Source: Shewanella sp. KT0246 (GTDB lineage Bacteria; Pseudomonadota; Gammaproteobacteria; Enterobacterales; Shewanellaceae). Taken from it: a stretch of 64,000 bases of DNA. The DNA is taken from contig NZ_BPEV01000015.1 in the NCBI RefSeq assembly GCF_019654955.1, positions 1 to 64,000 on the forward strand, written 5' to 3'. Each line of letters starts with the position of its first letter. Within the stretch, counting starts at the first letter, position 1. The position numbers and the translations under genes are program-made. This document shows, in pieces, positions 35,811 through 45,748 of the stretch. The notes below the pieces were generated by a model. It made no database searches. It was not told where the DNA came from and saw only the letters and a list, made by a program, of their open reading frames with translations.

Positions 35811-36335
35811 TTATTCCTGCAAAGCAGCAATCTTATTCATTGTTGCTTGCGGGTTTTCCACCGATAACAGCAACGTATATCCTCTCTTTGTTGGCACGAG
35901 TAATACAGCTTCATTAGTTGTCACCGACACTAGGGCTTTATCGCCATTTTTAAGCGTAAACCAACCTAAAAAGTATCCTGTTAGGCCCAATCCATTAGTT
36001 CGCCTGCTAGGCGTGTATTGAGGCTCTTCTAAAAGGTTTATCACCTTAGCTTGCTGCCAATCGACCTCACCAGCCTCAAAATGTTGACCATACAATGGAA
36101 TATTCACCTCAACAGCGCCCGACTGACTCACAGATACCCTTGATTGGCTCGATTGATACATGGTCAGCGAAAACAAAGCGAATACCGCAATAATGATCCC
36201 TAAGCTTGAATAAAACGCCGCACTTGGTAATTTTTTCACTTTCAGCAGTATCGTTAACAGCACTAAGCCAATTAACAAGCCAATAAAATTCGCCATGGCA
36301 TTACTAGAGAGTCCTGCAAGTTCAATATTCATCAT
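35811..36335 (-). CDS. Membrane protein with bacterial PH-like domain
   Basis: This 174-residue protein has two membrane helices (about 15-34 and 42-60) and then a soluble C-terminal domain. The pattern GYFLGWFTLKNGDKALVSVT followed by LLVPTKRGYTLLLSVENPQ resembles bacterial pleckstrin-like domains of the bPH_5 type. Such domains often sit at the membrane, but no function is known for this one. It converges on rarD with 18 bp between the stops and is in the same direction as argA downstream of it. Confidence 0.65.
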   Translation of the reverse strand: MMNIELAGLSSNAMANFIGLLIGLVLLTILLKVKKLPSAAFYSSLGIIIAVFALFSLTMYQSSQSRVSVSQSGAVEVNIPLYGQHFEAGEVDWQQAKVINLLEEPQYTPSRRTNGLGLTGYFLGWFTLKNGDKALVSVTTNEAVLLVPTKRGYTLLLSVENPQATMNKIAALQE

Positions 36336-36391
36336 TTTTCCAAAGGCTTAAAAGTGCTAATAGTGAGCTGATAGATTTGTCGAGCATAACA

Positions 36392-36428
36392 AAAATGCCA
36401 CCCATGTATGACCATGAAGTGGCATTTT
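36392..36428 (-). terminator. Terminator after argA
   Basis: A 10-bp stem (36392-36401 with 36419-36428) continues inward through CATG/CATG pairs and is followed on the minus strand by TTTTTG. It lies 21 bp beyond the argA stop. Confidence 0.8.
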
Positions 36429-36448
36429 ATTACGCTAAATTTTTAGGA

Positions 36449-37774
36449 TTATAAATCTAACGCAAGAATTTTAGATTTACGTTGGAAGTTATATAACTGC
36501 TTTTTCACATTCGGTAAGGCATCCACTTCAACGATATTAAAGCCATGCTCTAAAAACCAATGAATACTACGTGTGGTTAACGCAAATAAGCGAGAGTAGC
36601 CACGCACGCGAGCCTGACCAATAATATTATTGAGTAGCACACTGCCACGATCTGCATCGCGATAATCAGGATGCACCACTAAGCAGGCAAATTCACCGGC
36701 GTTATCTTCTTCAAATGGATACAGCGCCGCACAGCCAATTACTAGGCTATCGCGTTCAATCAGCATGAACTGCTCAATTTCCATTTCAAGCTGTTCACGC
36801 GAGCGACGTACTAAAATGCCTTGCTCTTCTAATGGACGTATTAAGTCCAGTACCCCACCAATGTCACCAATATTAGCGCGTCTTAAACGTTCTGCGCTTT
36901 CGGTAACGATTTGAGTACCAATACCCTCACGGGAGAATAGCTCTTGTAGCAAGGTGCCATCTTCTAAATAACTCACTAAGTGACAGCGTGGCACCCCATT
37001 TCGGCATGCATCGATACTGGCTTTTAAAAATGCCATCGTCCCAACACAAGGTTGGTCTGCTTGGTTCATCTCATCCCAAATGGTTTGCGCTTCATTAGGC
37101 ATAAGCTCAGCAATCACTTCACCCACTTGGTCTAAAATACCGTGGGTGCTACTGAAGCCAATAATTTTGTCTGCTTTCAGTTTTATAGCAACTTTGGTGG
37201 CAACCTCTTCCGCAGTTAAGTTAAAGCACTCACCAGTCACTGAGACAGCCATAGGCCCCATCAATACAATACAGTTATTGTTTAACTGACGCTCAAGCCC
37301 TTGGGTATCAATACGACGCACTTTACCCGTCAGGCAAAAATCTACACCATCATCAATACCAAGCGGCTGAGCAATGACAAAGTTGCCACTGACTAAGTTG
37401 ATTTGTGCATTTTGCATTGGCGTATTACCAAGGCTCATCGACAACCGAGCGGTAATATCAAACTGGACTGCACCTGCTACTTGTTTAATGACCTTTAGTG
37501 AGTCTTCATCAGTAACACGCACGCCATTGTGATAACTAGGTTCAATGTTTGCGTCATGAAGCGCTGCATCAATCTGCGGCCTCGCGCCATACACCAGTAC
37601 CACTTTGATACCAAGCGAATGCAACAGGGCAACATCATTTAAAATGCCGCGAAACTGATTATGCAATAACGCTTCGCCGCCCAACATGACAACGAAGGTT
37701 TTCCCCCTATGTACATTGACATACGGTGCTGAATGACGAAAACCATCAACAAGCTCTGTGGTTCTTAAAGGCAC
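36449..37774 (-). CDS. argA: N-acetylglutamate synthase ArgA
   Basis: ArgA acetylates glutamate with acetyl-CoA in the first step of arginine synthesis. The 441-residue protein has an amino-acid-kinase-like N-terminal domain ([30 protein letters not shown]) and a C-terminal GNAT acetyltransferase domain ([19 protein letters not shown]). The frame stays open to 37828. I take the GTG at 37774 because AGGGG lies just upstream and the protein then starts like the E. coli enzyme ([16 protein letters not shown]). A possible ARG-box pair lies about 57-95 bp upstream. Confidence 0.95.
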   Translation of the reverse strand: MPLRTTELVDGFRHSAPYVNVHRGKTFVVMLGGEALLHNQFRGILNDVALLHSLGIKVVLVYGARPQIDAALHDANIEPSYHNGVRVTDEDSLKVIKQVAGAVQFDITARLSMSLGNTPMQNAQINLVSGNFVIAQPLGIDDGVDFCLTGKVRRIDTQGLERQLNNNCIVLMGPMAVSVTGECFNLTAEEVATKVAIKLKADKIIGFSSTHGILDQVGEVIAELMPNEAQTIWDEMNQADQPCVGTMAFLKASIDACRNGVPRCHLVSYLEDGTLLQELFSREGIGTQIVTESAERLRRANIGDIGGVLDLIRPLEEQGILVRRSREQLEMEIEQFMLIERDSLVIGCAALYPFEEDNAGEFACLVVHPDYRDADRGSVLLNNIIGQARVRGYSRLFALTTRSIHWFLEHGFNIVEVDALPNVKKQLYNFQRKSKILALDL

Positions 37775-37830
37775 ATTAACCCCTACACAAATAAATATAT
37801 CGGTATTAAGTCTCGTTGCGAACAACAAGG

Positions 37831-37869
37831 TTAATATAATTAATCAATATTATTGCATTTAAATTCACT
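37831..37869 (-). promoter_or_regulatory. Possible tandem ARG boxes (ArgR operator)
   Basis: The 18-bp site at 37852-37869 matches the ArgR palindrome TGAAT-4-ATTCA with one mismatch (TGCAT-TTAA-ATTCA on the plus strand). A second, weaker A/T-rich copy occupies 37831-37848, exactly 3 bp away, which is the usual spacing of paired ARG boxes. Both lie upstream of argA. The remaining 37870-38190 shows no gene. Confidence 0.45.
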
Positions 37870-38190
37870 TTAAAAGGCTTTTATTGGGTTTTTTATGGCT
37901 TTTTAGTATTTAACTATTCAAAAATGGTATCAAAACCACCCAAGAGTGACATTCCAATAAATTATTGCAGTGACAATTACTTAGTGAAACTCACAGTAAA
38001 ACCCAACAACATTGAAAAGTATGCGAAGACATAAGCAAAAATACAATATGTGACAGCCTAGTGGCCAAATATGACAGATTTAATGAATAAGCCAATTTAT
38101 AAGCTGTGTAACTGTAAAGATTTATTGCTAAAAGGTAGGAGCGATAAATGTAATCATTATTGTCAGCGAATACTAAAAAAAGGCCAAAAA

Positions 38191-38212
38191 AAAGCCCCAA
38201 TAAAGGGGCTTT
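38191..38212 (-). terminator. Terminator of rpmBG
   Basis: An 8-bp stem (38191-38198 with 38205-38212) with a 6-nt loop is followed on the minus strand by eight T. It begins 18 bp after rpmG. Confidence 0.88.
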
Positions 38213-38230
38213 TCAAAAGAACAAAATCAA

Positions 38231-38404
38231 TTACTTGATTTTAGCTTCTTTGTACATAACGTGCTGACGAATAACTGGATCAAATTTCTTGATTTCCATT
38301 TTTTCAGGCATGTTACGCTTATTTTTTTCAGTAGTGTAGAAGTGACCAGTTTTAGCACTAGATACTAATTTGATCTTCTCACGATTACCTTTAGATTTAG
38401 CCAT
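38231..38404 (-). CDS. rpmG: 50S ribosomal protein L33
   Basis: The 57-residue product [20 protein letters not shown] continues through [20 protein letters not shown] to YKEAKIK and is a complete, typical L33 of the cysteine-free form that does not bind zinc. It starts 6 bp after rpmB, the conserved rpmB-rpmG order. Confidence 0.97.
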
Positions 38405-38410
38405 TTTCTA

Positions 38411-38647
38411 TTATACCTTCTCGCCGCGGGCACGAAGTTCTTTAACTACAACTTCAATACCTTTTTTGTCGATGATACGGATACCTTTAGTAGATACACG
38501 TAGTTGCACGAAGCGTTTTTCTTCTTCTAACCAAAAACGGTGGTTTTGTAGGTTAGGTAAAAAACGACGACGAGTCGAATTTTTAGCGTGCGAACGGTTG
38601 TTACCAACCATAGGCTTCTTGCCAGTTACTTGGCATACTCTTGACAT
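38411..38647 (-). CDS. rpmB: 50S ribosomal protein L28
   Basis: The 78-residue L28 begins [20 protein letters not shown] and has [16 protein letters not shown], as in E. coli. The frame runs 25 codons further upstream, but these do not resemble L28, so the ATG at 38647 is used. It is the first gene of rpmBG, with a good promoter at 38734-38762. Confidence 0.97.
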   Translation of the reverse strand: MSRVCQVTGKKPMVGNNRSHAKNSTRRRFLPNLQNHRFWLEEEKRFVQLRVSTKGIRIIDKKGIEVVVKELRARGEKV

Positions 38648-38733
38648 GTCAATCTTCTCCAAAAACAATTTTAAAACGCTCGAGCATTTATGTGCCTCGT
38701 GTGGCCGTCGCCCGAGGCACAAAGAGGGCGCAT

Positions 38734-38762
38734 TTTATACACGATAACAAAACTAAGATCAA
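38734..38762 (-). promoter_or_regulatory. rpmBG promoter
   Basis: The minus strand reads TTGATC, a 17-bp spacer and TATAAA. It ends 86 bp before rpmB, in the gap after radC. Confidence 0.65.
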
Positions 38763-38769
38763 GTATTGT

Positions 38770-39447
38770 TTATAATAACCATCCGCGTTCAGCGAAGGAA
38801 ACTATCTCCTGATCGCCTACAACCATATGATCCAAAAGGGAAACATCGATGGTTGAAAGGGCTTTTTTTAATCTGTCAGTAATTTGCCGATCTGCCTGAC
38901 TTGGCTCTGCAATGCCAGACGGGTGATTGTGACACACTATGACTGCCGCAGCCTTTTTCTCCAGCACTAGTGTCACCACTTCACGTGGATAAACTGATGC
39001 CGAATTAATCGTTCCGCGGAATAATTCTACAAACTGAATCACTCTATGTTGGCTATCCAACAATAATAATGCGAACACTTCATAGGATCGGTCTGCTAAT
39101 TGTCTCATTAAATAGTCCCGAGTTAAATCAGGATTTATTAAAATTTGTCCTCGATGCATGTTTTCTTGAAAAATTCGCTTCGAAATCTCCGATGCAGCCT
39201 GTAATTGGGCATATTTTACCGGCCCAATACCCGCCAATTGACACACCTGAGATTTAGGCGCTGCAAATAATGGTCTTAAGCCGCCAAATTTGCTGATCAT
39301 CCCACGGGCTAAATCCACCGCATTGTGCCCTGCTAATCCATTGCGTAATAAAACCGCTAATAGTTCTGCATCAGATAAATGCCCTGCGCCATGCTTTAAT
39401 AATTTATCTCTTGGTCCTTCGCCGTCAGGCCAATCTTTAATTACCAT
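38770..39447 (-). CDS. radC: RadC-family JAB/MPN protein
   Basis: This 225-residue protein has an N-terminal helix-hairpin-helix-like domain (HLSDAELLAVLLRNG, LAGIGPVKYAQLQAA) and a C-terminal JAB metalloprotease-like domain. The latter has ASVYPREVVTLVLEKKAAAVIVCHNHPSG and a later LLDHMVVGD. RadC was once linked to DNA repair, but its biochemical role is unsettled. The ATG at 39447 follows GGGAG by 5 nt and is preferred over the in-frame GTG at 39453. It diverges from coaBC. A truncated paralogue lies in the island at 56409. Confidence 0.93.
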   Translation of the reverse strand: MVIKDWPDGEGPRDKLLKHGAGHLSDAELLAVLLRNGLAGHNAVDLARGMISKFGGLRPLFAAPKSQVCQLAGIGPVKYAQLQAASEISKRIFQENMHRGQILINPDLTRDYLMRQLADRSYEVFALLLLDSQHRVIQFVELFRGTINSASVYPREVVTLVLEKKAAAVIVCHNHPSGIAEPSQADRQITDRLKKALSTIDVSLLDHMVVGDQEIVSFAERGWLL

Positions 39448-39620
39448 AAACACTCCCTTGTTTATTACCTATATATTGCTAATTAATACATCCTTGTGAC
39501 CTGATATGGCCATTTGCAACTACAAGAGTATGGTCTAAATTTTTAATTTCGGATCATCCCCATTTAAGTGGATTGTGATATCGTAGCGGCAATAAAGCGA
39601 ATAGCAGGATTGAGCCAAAC

Positions 39621-40814
39621 ATGCTGACAAATAAAAAAGTCCTTTTAGGAATTGGTGGCGGTATTGCAGCGTATAAAAGCGCTGATTTAATTCGTCGTCT
39701 TAAAGAACGCGGCGCAGATGTTCGTGTGGTCATGAGCCAAAGCGCGATGGAATTTATTACTCCCCTAACCATTCAAGCCTTGTCAGGCCACCCTGTCGCC
39801 TCCGATTTACTTGATCCAGCAGCAGAAGCAGCAATGGGACACATCGAGCTTGCACGATGGGCGGATGTGGTTATCGTGGCACCTGCCACCGCCAACCTTA
39901 TTGCCCGCATTAATGCAGGCATGGCAGATGAGCTATTAACCACCACCTGTTTAGCCACTGAAGCACCTGTGATCATCTGCCCAGCAATGAATCAGCAGAT
40001 GTACCGCAATCAAGCCACCCAAGAAAACCTCGCCAATGTAGCCCGCAAAGGCATTACAGTGTGGGGGCCGGCGAGTGGCGACCAAGCCTGTGGCGAAGTC
40101 GGCCCGGGTCGTATGCAAGAGCCATTAGTCATTGCTGAGCAGCTGGTGCAATTCTTTGGCCCTAAACCGTTAACAGGCCAAAAACTACTGTTAACTGCAG
40201 GCCCAACGCGCGAAGCGATTGATCCCGTGCGTTATATCTCTAACCATAGCTCAGGTAAAATGGGCTTTGCTTTAGCAGCGGCAGCAACTCAAATGGGCGC
40301 CGAAGTCACCTTAGTCACAGGTCCTGTTAACTTAGCGACGCCACAAGGCGTAAACAGAATTGATGTAGAATCAGCGCAAGACATGCTTAATGCGGTAATG
40401 GATAATGTCGATAACCAAGATATCTTCATTGGCTGCGCTGCTGTAGCGGATTATCGAATTGCCGAAGTTGCTGAGTCAAAAATTAAAAAGTCGTCAGAAA
40501 ATATGCAGCTTGCGCTTGTCCGTAACCCTGATATCTTAGCCAGCGTTTCTGCCCTGACTAAACGACCTTTTACTGTAGGTTTTGCCGCTGAGACCGATAA
40601 CGTAGAAGAATATGCCCGCGGAAAGCTTGAACGTAAAAAGTTGGACTTAATTGCCGCTAACGACGTATCAATCGCTGGCCTTGGCTTTAATGCCGATGCC
40701 AATGCATTACATGTTTTTTGGCAAGATGGTAGTCAACAACTGCCTGCAACCGATAAACTGACGCTTGCAAAACAATTACTTACTCTAATAGCGACCAAAA
40801 TAAAAACATCATGA
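39621..40814 (+). CDS. coaBC: Bifunctional PPC decarboxylase / PPC synthetase CoaBC (Dfp)
   Basis: CoaBC makes 4'-phosphopantetheine: the C-terminal half joins phosphopantothenate to cysteine and the N-terminal flavoprotein half decarboxylates it. The 397-residue protein has [20 protein letters not shown], the CoaC catalytic/FMN region ([10 protein letters not shown]) and the CoaB start [20 protein letters not shown] with [10 protein letters not shown]. It overlaps dut by 4 bp (ATGA). Confidence 0.97.
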   Translation: MLTNKKVLLGIGGGIAAYKSADLIRRLKERGADVRVVMSQSAMEFITPLTIQALSGHPVASDLLDPAAEAAMGHIELARWADVVIVAPATANLIARINAGMADELLTTTCLATEAPVIICPAMNQQMYRNQATQENLANVARKGITVWGPASGDQACGEVGPGRMQEPLVIAEQLVQFFGPKPLTGQKLLLTAGPTREAIDPVRYISNHSSGKMGFALAAAATQMGAEVTLVTGPVNLATPQGVNRIDVESAQDMLNAVMDNVDNQDIFIGCAAVADYRIAEVAESKIKKSSENMQLALVRNPDILASVSALTKRPFTVGFAAETDNVEEYARGKLERKKLDLIAANDVSIAGLGFNADANALHVFWQDGSQQLPATDKLTLAKQLLTLIATKIKTS

Positions 40815-41269
40815 AAACACCTGTAGAACTGAAGTTACTCGACTCTCGCATTGGCGCTGAGTTCCCATTACCAAGCTATGCCACACCAGGCAGTGCTGGA
40901 ATGGACCTACGCGCAATGATCGACACCACAATGGTCATTGAGCCAGGTAAAACTGTATTAATCCCTACAGGGATTGCAGTGCACGTTGCTGACCCAAGTC
41001 TTGCAGCCGTGATTTTGCCGCGTTCAGGCTTAGGCCATAAGCACGGTATTGTATTAGGTAACTTAGTTGGATTGATTGATTCTGACTATCAAGGGCCGTT
41101 AATGGTGTCTTGTTGGAACCGCAGCGATAAACCATTCACATTAGAAATCGGTGACAGACTAGCTCAGCTGGTATTTGTCCCTGTCGTACAAGCACAATTT
41201 ACCTTAGTCGATGAGTTTGATACCTCAGATCGTGGTGAAGGCGGATTTGGTCACTCAGGTACCAAGTAG
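40811..41269 (+). CDS. dut: Deoxyuridine triphosphatase Dut
   Basis: Dut hydrolyses dUTP to dUMP, keeping uracil out of DNA and supplying thymidylate synthesis. All five trimeric dUTPase motifs are present in 152 residues: [43 protein letters not shown] and the C-terminal [11 protein letters not shown] lid. Translation is probably coupled to coaBC. Confidence 0.98.
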   Translation: MKTPVELKLLDSRIGAEFPLPSYATPGSAGMDLRAMIDTTMVIEPGKTVLIPTGIAVHVADPSLAAVILPRSGLGHKHGIVLGNLVGLIDSDYQGPLMVSCWNRSDKPFTLEIGDRLAQLVFVPVVQAQFTLVDEFDTSDRGEGGFGHSGTK

Positions 41270-41303
41270 CCTTTACAAGTAGTCACAAGCCTAGGAATAA
41301 CAA

Positions 41304-41897
41304 ATGGCGGCTAGCCCCAAAATAAATCGTCGTGAGCATATTTTACAATGCCTTGCGCACATGCTGGAAACCAGCCCTGGCCAACGTATTACCACTGCTA
41401 AATTGGCAGCGGAAGTTGGTGTTTCTGAAGCGGCGCTTTATCGTCACTTCCCAAGTAAAGCTAGAATGTTCGAAGGCTTAATCGAGTTCATCGAAGATGC
41501 GATTTTATCTAGATTAAACATCATCATGGATGAAGAAAAAGACACCATGAAACGCTGCGAATTAGTATTGCAGCTGTTATTGGTCTTTTCTGAGCGTAAC
41601 CCTGGAATATCACGTGTTTTAAATGGCGATGCGTTATTAGGTGAAAATGAGCGTTTACGTAGCCGCATCAGCGGGTTATTTGCCAAAATAGAAACCCAAA
41701 TCAAGCAAATACTACGTGAAAAAACCTTACGTGAAGGCCATGGTTTTAATTTAGATGAAGCCATTTTAGCTAACTTATTATTAGCTATCGCCGAAGGCAG
41801 AATCGCCCAATTTGTTCGTAGTGAATTTAAACAAAAACCTACCGAGCACTTTGACGAGCAATGGCAGTTTGTGCAGCAGCAATTGTTACGCAGCTAG
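41304..41897 (+). CDS. slmA: Nucleoid occlusion factor SlmA
   Basis: SlmA is a TetR-family DNA-binding protein that blocks FtsZ polymerisation over the nucleoid. The 197-residue protein has the N-terminal helix-turn-helix ([20 protein letters not shown]) with [20 protein letters not shown], a SlmA hallmark, and the FtsZ-binding helical body. It follows dut, as in many gammaproteobacteria. Confidence 0.96.
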   Translation: MAASPKINRREHILQCLAHMLETSPGQRITTAKLAAEVGVSEAALYRHFPSKARMFEGLIEFIEDAILSRLNIIMDEEKDTMKRCELVLQLLLVFSERNPGISRVLNGDALLGENERLRSRISGLFAKIETQIKQILREKTLREGHGFNLDEAILANLLLAIAEGRIAQFVRSEFKQKPTEHFDEQWQFVQQQLLRS

Positions 41898-41973
41898 TAA
41901 ATCTCTCAGTTACTGAGAGCGTAGTTAATAAAAAGCCTAGCTAATAAATATCTGAGCTAAACAGCAATAATTT

Positions 41974-41995
41974 AAAGCACTCAACTGAGTGCTTT
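41974..41995 (+). terminator. Terminator after slmA
   Basis: A 9-bp stem (41974-41982 with 41987-41995) with a 4-nt loop is followed by TTTTTT. A smaller hairpin (CTCTCAG...CTGAGAG) lies at 41904-41920. The rest of 41996-42239 is the folE upstream region, with no gene seen. Confidence 0.85.
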
Positions 41996-42239
41996 TTTAT
42001 GCTAAAAATAAATATCTCATTCGTCGCCAAACCAACCAAATTAAACATAAAACAAATACTTGACTAAAAGGGTCGGCTTTTTTTTATTTCAATAATATTA
42101 ATTTGACTCAAATCACGCTATTATCCCCGTCCCTTATGATTGCGACGCATGAAGCACAAGTTAATTTGCTGCATCAGCAACAAGGCGATTTTTAACATAC
42201 ACTCAGTAAAACGCACTACCCCTGTGGTTGGAGGATAAG

Positions 42240-42893
42240 ATGGCATTAAGTGAAGCTGCATTACAGGTCAAAACAGCACTGACTGAGCAAGGGCTCGAAA
42301 CCCCAATGCTGCCGCAAACTCATACTCCAGAAGAGCGTAAGCAAAAAATTGAGCATCACATGAAAGAAGTGTTAACGCTAATGGCGTTAGACCTATCAGA
42401 TGACAGCTTAATGGATACGCCTCGCCGCATTGCTAAAATGTATGTTGATGAGATTTTCTCAGGGCTTGATTACCAAAACTTCCCTAAAATCACTGTCATC
42501 GACAATAAGATGGGCGTTGATGAAATGGTGCGTGTGCAAGACATAAGCCTAACCAGCACCTGTGAGCATCACCTAGTCACCATTGATGGCTATGCCACTG
42601 TCGCCTATTTGCCTCGCACTAAAATTATCGGTTTATCAAAAATAAACCGCATCGTGCGCTTTTTTGCCCAGCGCCCACAAGTACAAGAAAGGCTGACCCA
42701 GCAAGTCTTAGTTGCATTGCAAACCTTGCTTGAAACCAAAGATGTGGCCGTTAAGATGGATGCGGTGCATTACTGTGTTAAATCTCGCGGCGTGATGGAC
42801 TCCACCAGCTCAACCACCACCACGGCATTAGGCGGGATTTTTAAATCAAACCCAGCCACCCGTGCTGAGTTTTTACACCAGTCTAAGTGTTAG
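42240..42893 (+). CDS. folE: GTP cyclohydrolase I FolE
   Basis: FolE converts GTP to dihydroneopterin triphosphate, the entry to folate synthesis. The 217-residue protein contains the zinc-binding TCEHH and [14 protein letters not shown], plus [24 protein letters not shown] lies 5 nt before the ATG at 42240; the TTG at 42228 in the same frame would overlap this site and is rejected. Confidence 0.97.
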   Translation: MALSEAALQVKTALTEQGLETPMLPQTHTPEERKQKIEHHMKEVLTLMALDLSDDSLMDTPRRIAKMYVDEIFSGLDYQNFPKITVIDNKMGVDEMVRVQDISLTSTCEHHLVTIDGYATVAYLPRTKIIGLSKINRIVRFFAQRPQVQERLTQQVLVALQTLLETKDVAVKMDAVHYCVKSRGVMDSTSSTTTTALGGIFKSNPATRAEFLHQSKC

Positions 42894-42933
42894 TTAGCAA
42901 TCATTAACCCTGCTCACTGAAAAACAAACACAA

Positions 42934-42960
42934 AAAAGCCAGACATTAAGTCTGGCTTTT
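42934..42960. terminator. Bidirectional terminator between folE and pyrE
   Basis: A perfect 10-bp stem with a 7-nt loop has an A-run on the left and a T-rich run on the right. It can end both the folE (plus) and pyrE (minus) transcripts. Confidence 0.88.
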
Positions 42961-42978
42961 GTTTTTAACGAAGATGGA

Positions 42979-43620
42979 TTAAATACCGTATTGCTCACGG
43001 TAAGCGCTCACTGACGCTAGCTCTTTTTCCATTCCTGGTTTTTCAGATAAGTAATTGATTAAATCACCTAGCTTAATGATAGATACGATAGCGCAGCCAA
43101 AGTCACGTTCAACTTCTTGAATCGCTGATAACTCGCCCTTGCCTTTTTCTTGTCTATCAAGTGCGATTAACACACCTGCTAAGCTTGCATCGTGGGCTGC
43201 GATGATTTCCATCGACTCGCGAATAGCAGTACCTGCGGTAATCACGTCATCCACTAGCATCACTTTGCCCGCCAGCTCGCTACCCACTAATGAGCCACCT
43301 TCACCGTGATCTTTTTTCTCTTTACGGTTAAAGCAGTAAGGCACATCTTTATCATGGTGATCGCAAAGCGCTACAACAGTCGTTGTCGCAATAGGGATAC
43401 CTTTGTAAGCCGGACCAAACACTAAATCGTAGTCAATACCAGAATCAACCAATGCAGCAGCATAAAAACGACCTAAACGTGCTAAATCACGACCCGTATT
43501 AAATAAACCCGCATTAAAAAAGTAAGGGCTAGTACGGCCTGATTTTAAGGTGAACTCACCAAAGCGTAATACCTGACGCTCAAGAGCGAATTCAATAAAC
43601 TCACGTTGATATGCTTTCAC
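42979..43620 (-). CDS. pyrE: Orotate phosphoribosyltransferase PyrE
   Basis: PyrE makes OMP from orotate and PRPP in pyrimidine synthesis. The 213-residue protein has the PRPP-binding loop [35 protein letters not shown] and a flexible-loop region ([19 protein letters not shown]). It lies downstream of rph on the same strand, with a terminator hairpin between them that probably serves as its attenuator. Confidence 0.97.
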   Translation of the reverse strand: MKAYQREFIEFALERQVLRFGEFTLKSGRTSPYFFNAGLFNTGRDLARLGRFYAAALVDSGIDYDLVFGPAYKGIPIATTTVVALCDHHDKDVPYCFNRKEKKDHGEGGSLVGSELAGKVMLVDDVITAGTAIRESMEIIAAHDASLAGVLIALDRQEKGKGELSAIQEVERDFGCAIVSIIKLGDLINYLSEKPGMEKELASVSAYREQYGI

Positions 43621-43686
43621 ATTATCTCCTTAACACTGTTATCTGTTTTTATTTAATGACGACTAAGCCTAAATAAAGCTTAAAAA

Positions 43687-43713
43687 AAGGGGCTCTTATT
43701 AACAGAGCCCCTT
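43687..43713 (-). terminator. rph-pyrE intercistronic terminator / attenuator
   Basis: A perfect 10-bp stem (43687-43696 with 43704-43713) with a 7-nt loop is followed on the minus strand by seven T. It lies 14 bp after rph and 67 bp before pyrE, the position of the pyrE attenuator known in E. coli. Confidence 0.85.
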
Positions 43714-43726
43714 AATCAAATACGTT

Positions 43727-44440
43727 TTAGCTTAATGCTGCTTTTTGCGTATCCACGATTTCGCGAATACCATGTTTAGCAAGCTCAAGTAAGCTTAATA
43801 ACTCTTCGTGGCTGAACGGCTCACCTTCGGCAGTGCCTTGGATTTCAATCATCTTGCCAGTTTCAGTCATGACTACGTTCATGTCTGTTTCAGCAGCGCT
43901 ATCTTCGATGTATTCTAAATCGCAGATTGGCTCACCTTTGTAAATACCAACACTCACTGCCGCAATTAAGAACTTAAGTGGGTTAGTTTTTAAAATGCCT
44001 TTACCGCGCGCCCAGTTAAGTGCATCAACAAGTGCAACACATGCACCAGTAATTGCAGCGGTACGAGTACCACCATCAGCTTGAATTACGTCACAATCGA
44101 TAACGATAGTGTTCTCACCTAACGCTTTCATGTCTACAGCAGCACGTAAAGAACGACCGATTAAACGTTGGATTTCTTGAGTACGACCAGATTGTTTGCC
44201 ACGGGCAGCTTCACGTTGCATACGGCTATGAGTCGAACGAGGAAGCATGCCGTACTCAGCAGTTACCCAGCCTTGGCCTTGGCCTTTAAGAAAACGCGGC
44301 ACGCCTTCTTCAAAGCTTGCGGTACATAAAACTTTAGTGTCACCAAATTCAACCAACACCGAACCTTCAGCATGAGCTGTAAATTGACGAGTAATCGTAA
44401 CTGGACGAGATTGTGCAGGTGTTCTGTCGCTTGGGCGCAT
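43727..44440 (-). CDS. rph: Ribonuclease PH
   Basis: RNase PH is a phosphorolytic 3'-5' exoribonuclease that trims tRNA 3' ends. The 237-residue protein has the typical start [37 protein letters not shown], the RNA-binding [14 protein letters not shown] and the phosphate-site sequence [16 protein letters not shown]. Unlike the well-known defective K-12 allele, the frame is complete. Its 3' end feeds into the pyrE attenuator. Confidence 0.97.
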   Translation of the reverse strand: MRPSDRTPAQSRPVTITRQFTAHAEGSVLVEFGDTKVLCTASFEEGVPRFLKGQGQGWVTAEYGMLPRSTHSRMQREAARGKQSGRTQEIQRLIGRSLRAAVDMKALGENTIVIDCDVIQADGGTRTAAITGACVALVDALNWARGKGILKTNPLKFLIAAVSVGIYKGEPICDLEYIEDSAAETDMNVVMTETGKMIEIQGTAEGEPFSHEELLSLLELAKHGIREIVDTQKAALS

Positions 44441-44478
44441 ATGAATTTCCTATTTGTGGAATCGATGACAAATTCTGT

Positions 44479-44522
44479 ATCTAATATTTGAATCTAGACT
44501 CAGCATCTAATATTTGAATCTA
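44479..44522. repeat. 18-bp direct repeat pair
   Basis: ATCTAATATTTGAATCTA occurs at 44479-44496 and again, exact, at 44505-44522. The pair lies between the divergent rph and ketopantoate-reductase genes, 26 bp start to start, so it could be a regulator site or a short slippage array. Confidence 0.8.
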
Positions 44523-44670
44523 AGCTTATGCAGTTTAATTTCGTGCATATTTGGCTGCACATTATAGTGACTTGTTTGCGCGGATGCCACGCTAAACAAA
44601 ACCCTTATTGGATTTTTATTAACAAAAAGGCACACTGGGTTAGGATTCGGTGCAAAGGTTAAGGAAAATA

Positions 44671-45666
44671 ATGAACATTGCCATATTTGGAGCTGGCTCT
44701 ACCGGTTGCTACCTCGCAGGCGAACTACTGATGGCAAAGCAGAATGTGAGCCTCATTTGCCGCGAGCGAATTAAGCACAGCATTATTGATAACCAAGGCA
44801 TCACCCTCACCAGTTACCAAGGTTTGCATCAAAAAGTGATGCCGACAGCCCTTATTACCGAAATTGAAGCCAACACACCAACATTCGACCTAATTTTTGT
44901 CACCTTAAAATGCCACCAGCTGAGTAATATTACTGAGCAACTACTGCAACTAACTCATAAGCAAAGCACCATAGTATTAATGCAAAACGGTCTAGGCAGT
45001 TTTGATGAGATAACACAGGCATTATCTAAATACCCAGAGCAATCAAGATTCGTCATCCAAGGCATAACGCCGTTTAACGTGCTGCAAAAAGAACTTGCCA
45101 CCTTTCATAAAGGCACCGAAGGCGAATTCATATTTGCCAACACGCCCCATACGCAGACAGTTCATCAAGCAATGATTTCTAATGGTTTAAGCTGCACCTT
45201 GGTCGATGATATGGCGCCAATCATTTATGGCAAATTACTGCTGAATCTCAATAACGCACTTAATGCGATTACTGACGTGCCCATTAAGCAGCAGCTTAGC
45301 CAAGCACCGACTCGCAAACTATTAAGCCTTGCGATGAAAGAGTGGCTAAACGTATGTAAAAAAGCTCACTTACCTTTAGCGCAATTCACCAAAGTTAAGC
45401 CCCAATGGTTGCCGCTGATATTGTCCTTACCCGACAGCCTGTTTACAGTGCTCGCTAAACAAATGCTCGATATCGACCCCGAGGCGCGCTCTTCCATGTG
45501 GGAAGATATACAGGCTAATCGCAAAACCGAAATAGAATACTTAAACCAAGCCGTGGTTAAACTTGGGCAACAACATCAGGTTGCGACACCCGTTAATGCC
45601 GCCATAGTCACAGCGGTTAACAAACTAGAACAAGGCCAGAAGGTCGACATTCACACATTACTTTAA
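44671..45666 (+). CDS. 2-dehydropantoate 2-reductase family protein
   Basis: This 331-residue NADPH-dependent reductase is of the ketopantoate reductase (PanE/ApbA) family. It begins with the Rossmann motif MNIAIFGAGSTGCYLAGELL, has FVTLKCHQL and LMQNGLGSFDEI, and a helical C-terminal domain with KLLLNLNNALNAITDVP and SSMWEDIQANRKTEIEYLN. The last matches the family's substrate region (SMxxDxxxxRxTEI). Paralogues of this family are common, so pantoate synthesis is likely but not certain. AAGGA stands 5 nt before the ATG at 44671. Confidence 0.85.
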   Translation: MNIAIFGAGSTGCYLAGELLMAKQNVSLICRERIKHSIIDNQGITLTSYQGLHQKVMPTALITEIEANTPTFDLIFVTLKCHQLSNITEQLLQLTHKQSTIVLMQNGLGSFDEITQALSKYPEQSRFVIQGITPFNVLQKELATFHKGTEGEFIFANTPHTQTVHQAMISNGLSCTLVDDMAPIIYGKLLLNLNNALNAITDVPIKQQLSQAPTRKLLSLAMKEWLNVCKKAHLPLAQFTKVKPQWLPLILSLPDSLFTVLAKQMLDIDPEARSSMWEDIQANRKTEIEYLNQAVVKLGQQHQVATPVNAAIVTAVNKLEQGQKVDIHTLL

Positions 45667-45689
45667 GCAGTCTTAATTAGAGCAAAAAA

Positions 45690-45717
45690 AGGCCGCGACT
45701 TTATCAAGTCACGGCCT
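45690..45717 (-). terminator. Terminator after lgt
   Basis: A 10-bp stem with one mismatch and an 8-nt loop is followed on the minus strand by seven T. It also lies 24 bp after the converging reductase gene and may serve both. Confidence 0.8.
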
Positions 45718-45748
45718 GTTATCGATTCATATTAAACCAATCTAGCGT

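Noticed and set aside
37991-38200. Minus-strand frame of 69 codons after rpmG
   Set aside because: It overlaps the rpmBG terminator, has no ribosome site and encodes a Tyr/Leu-rich sequence without family features.
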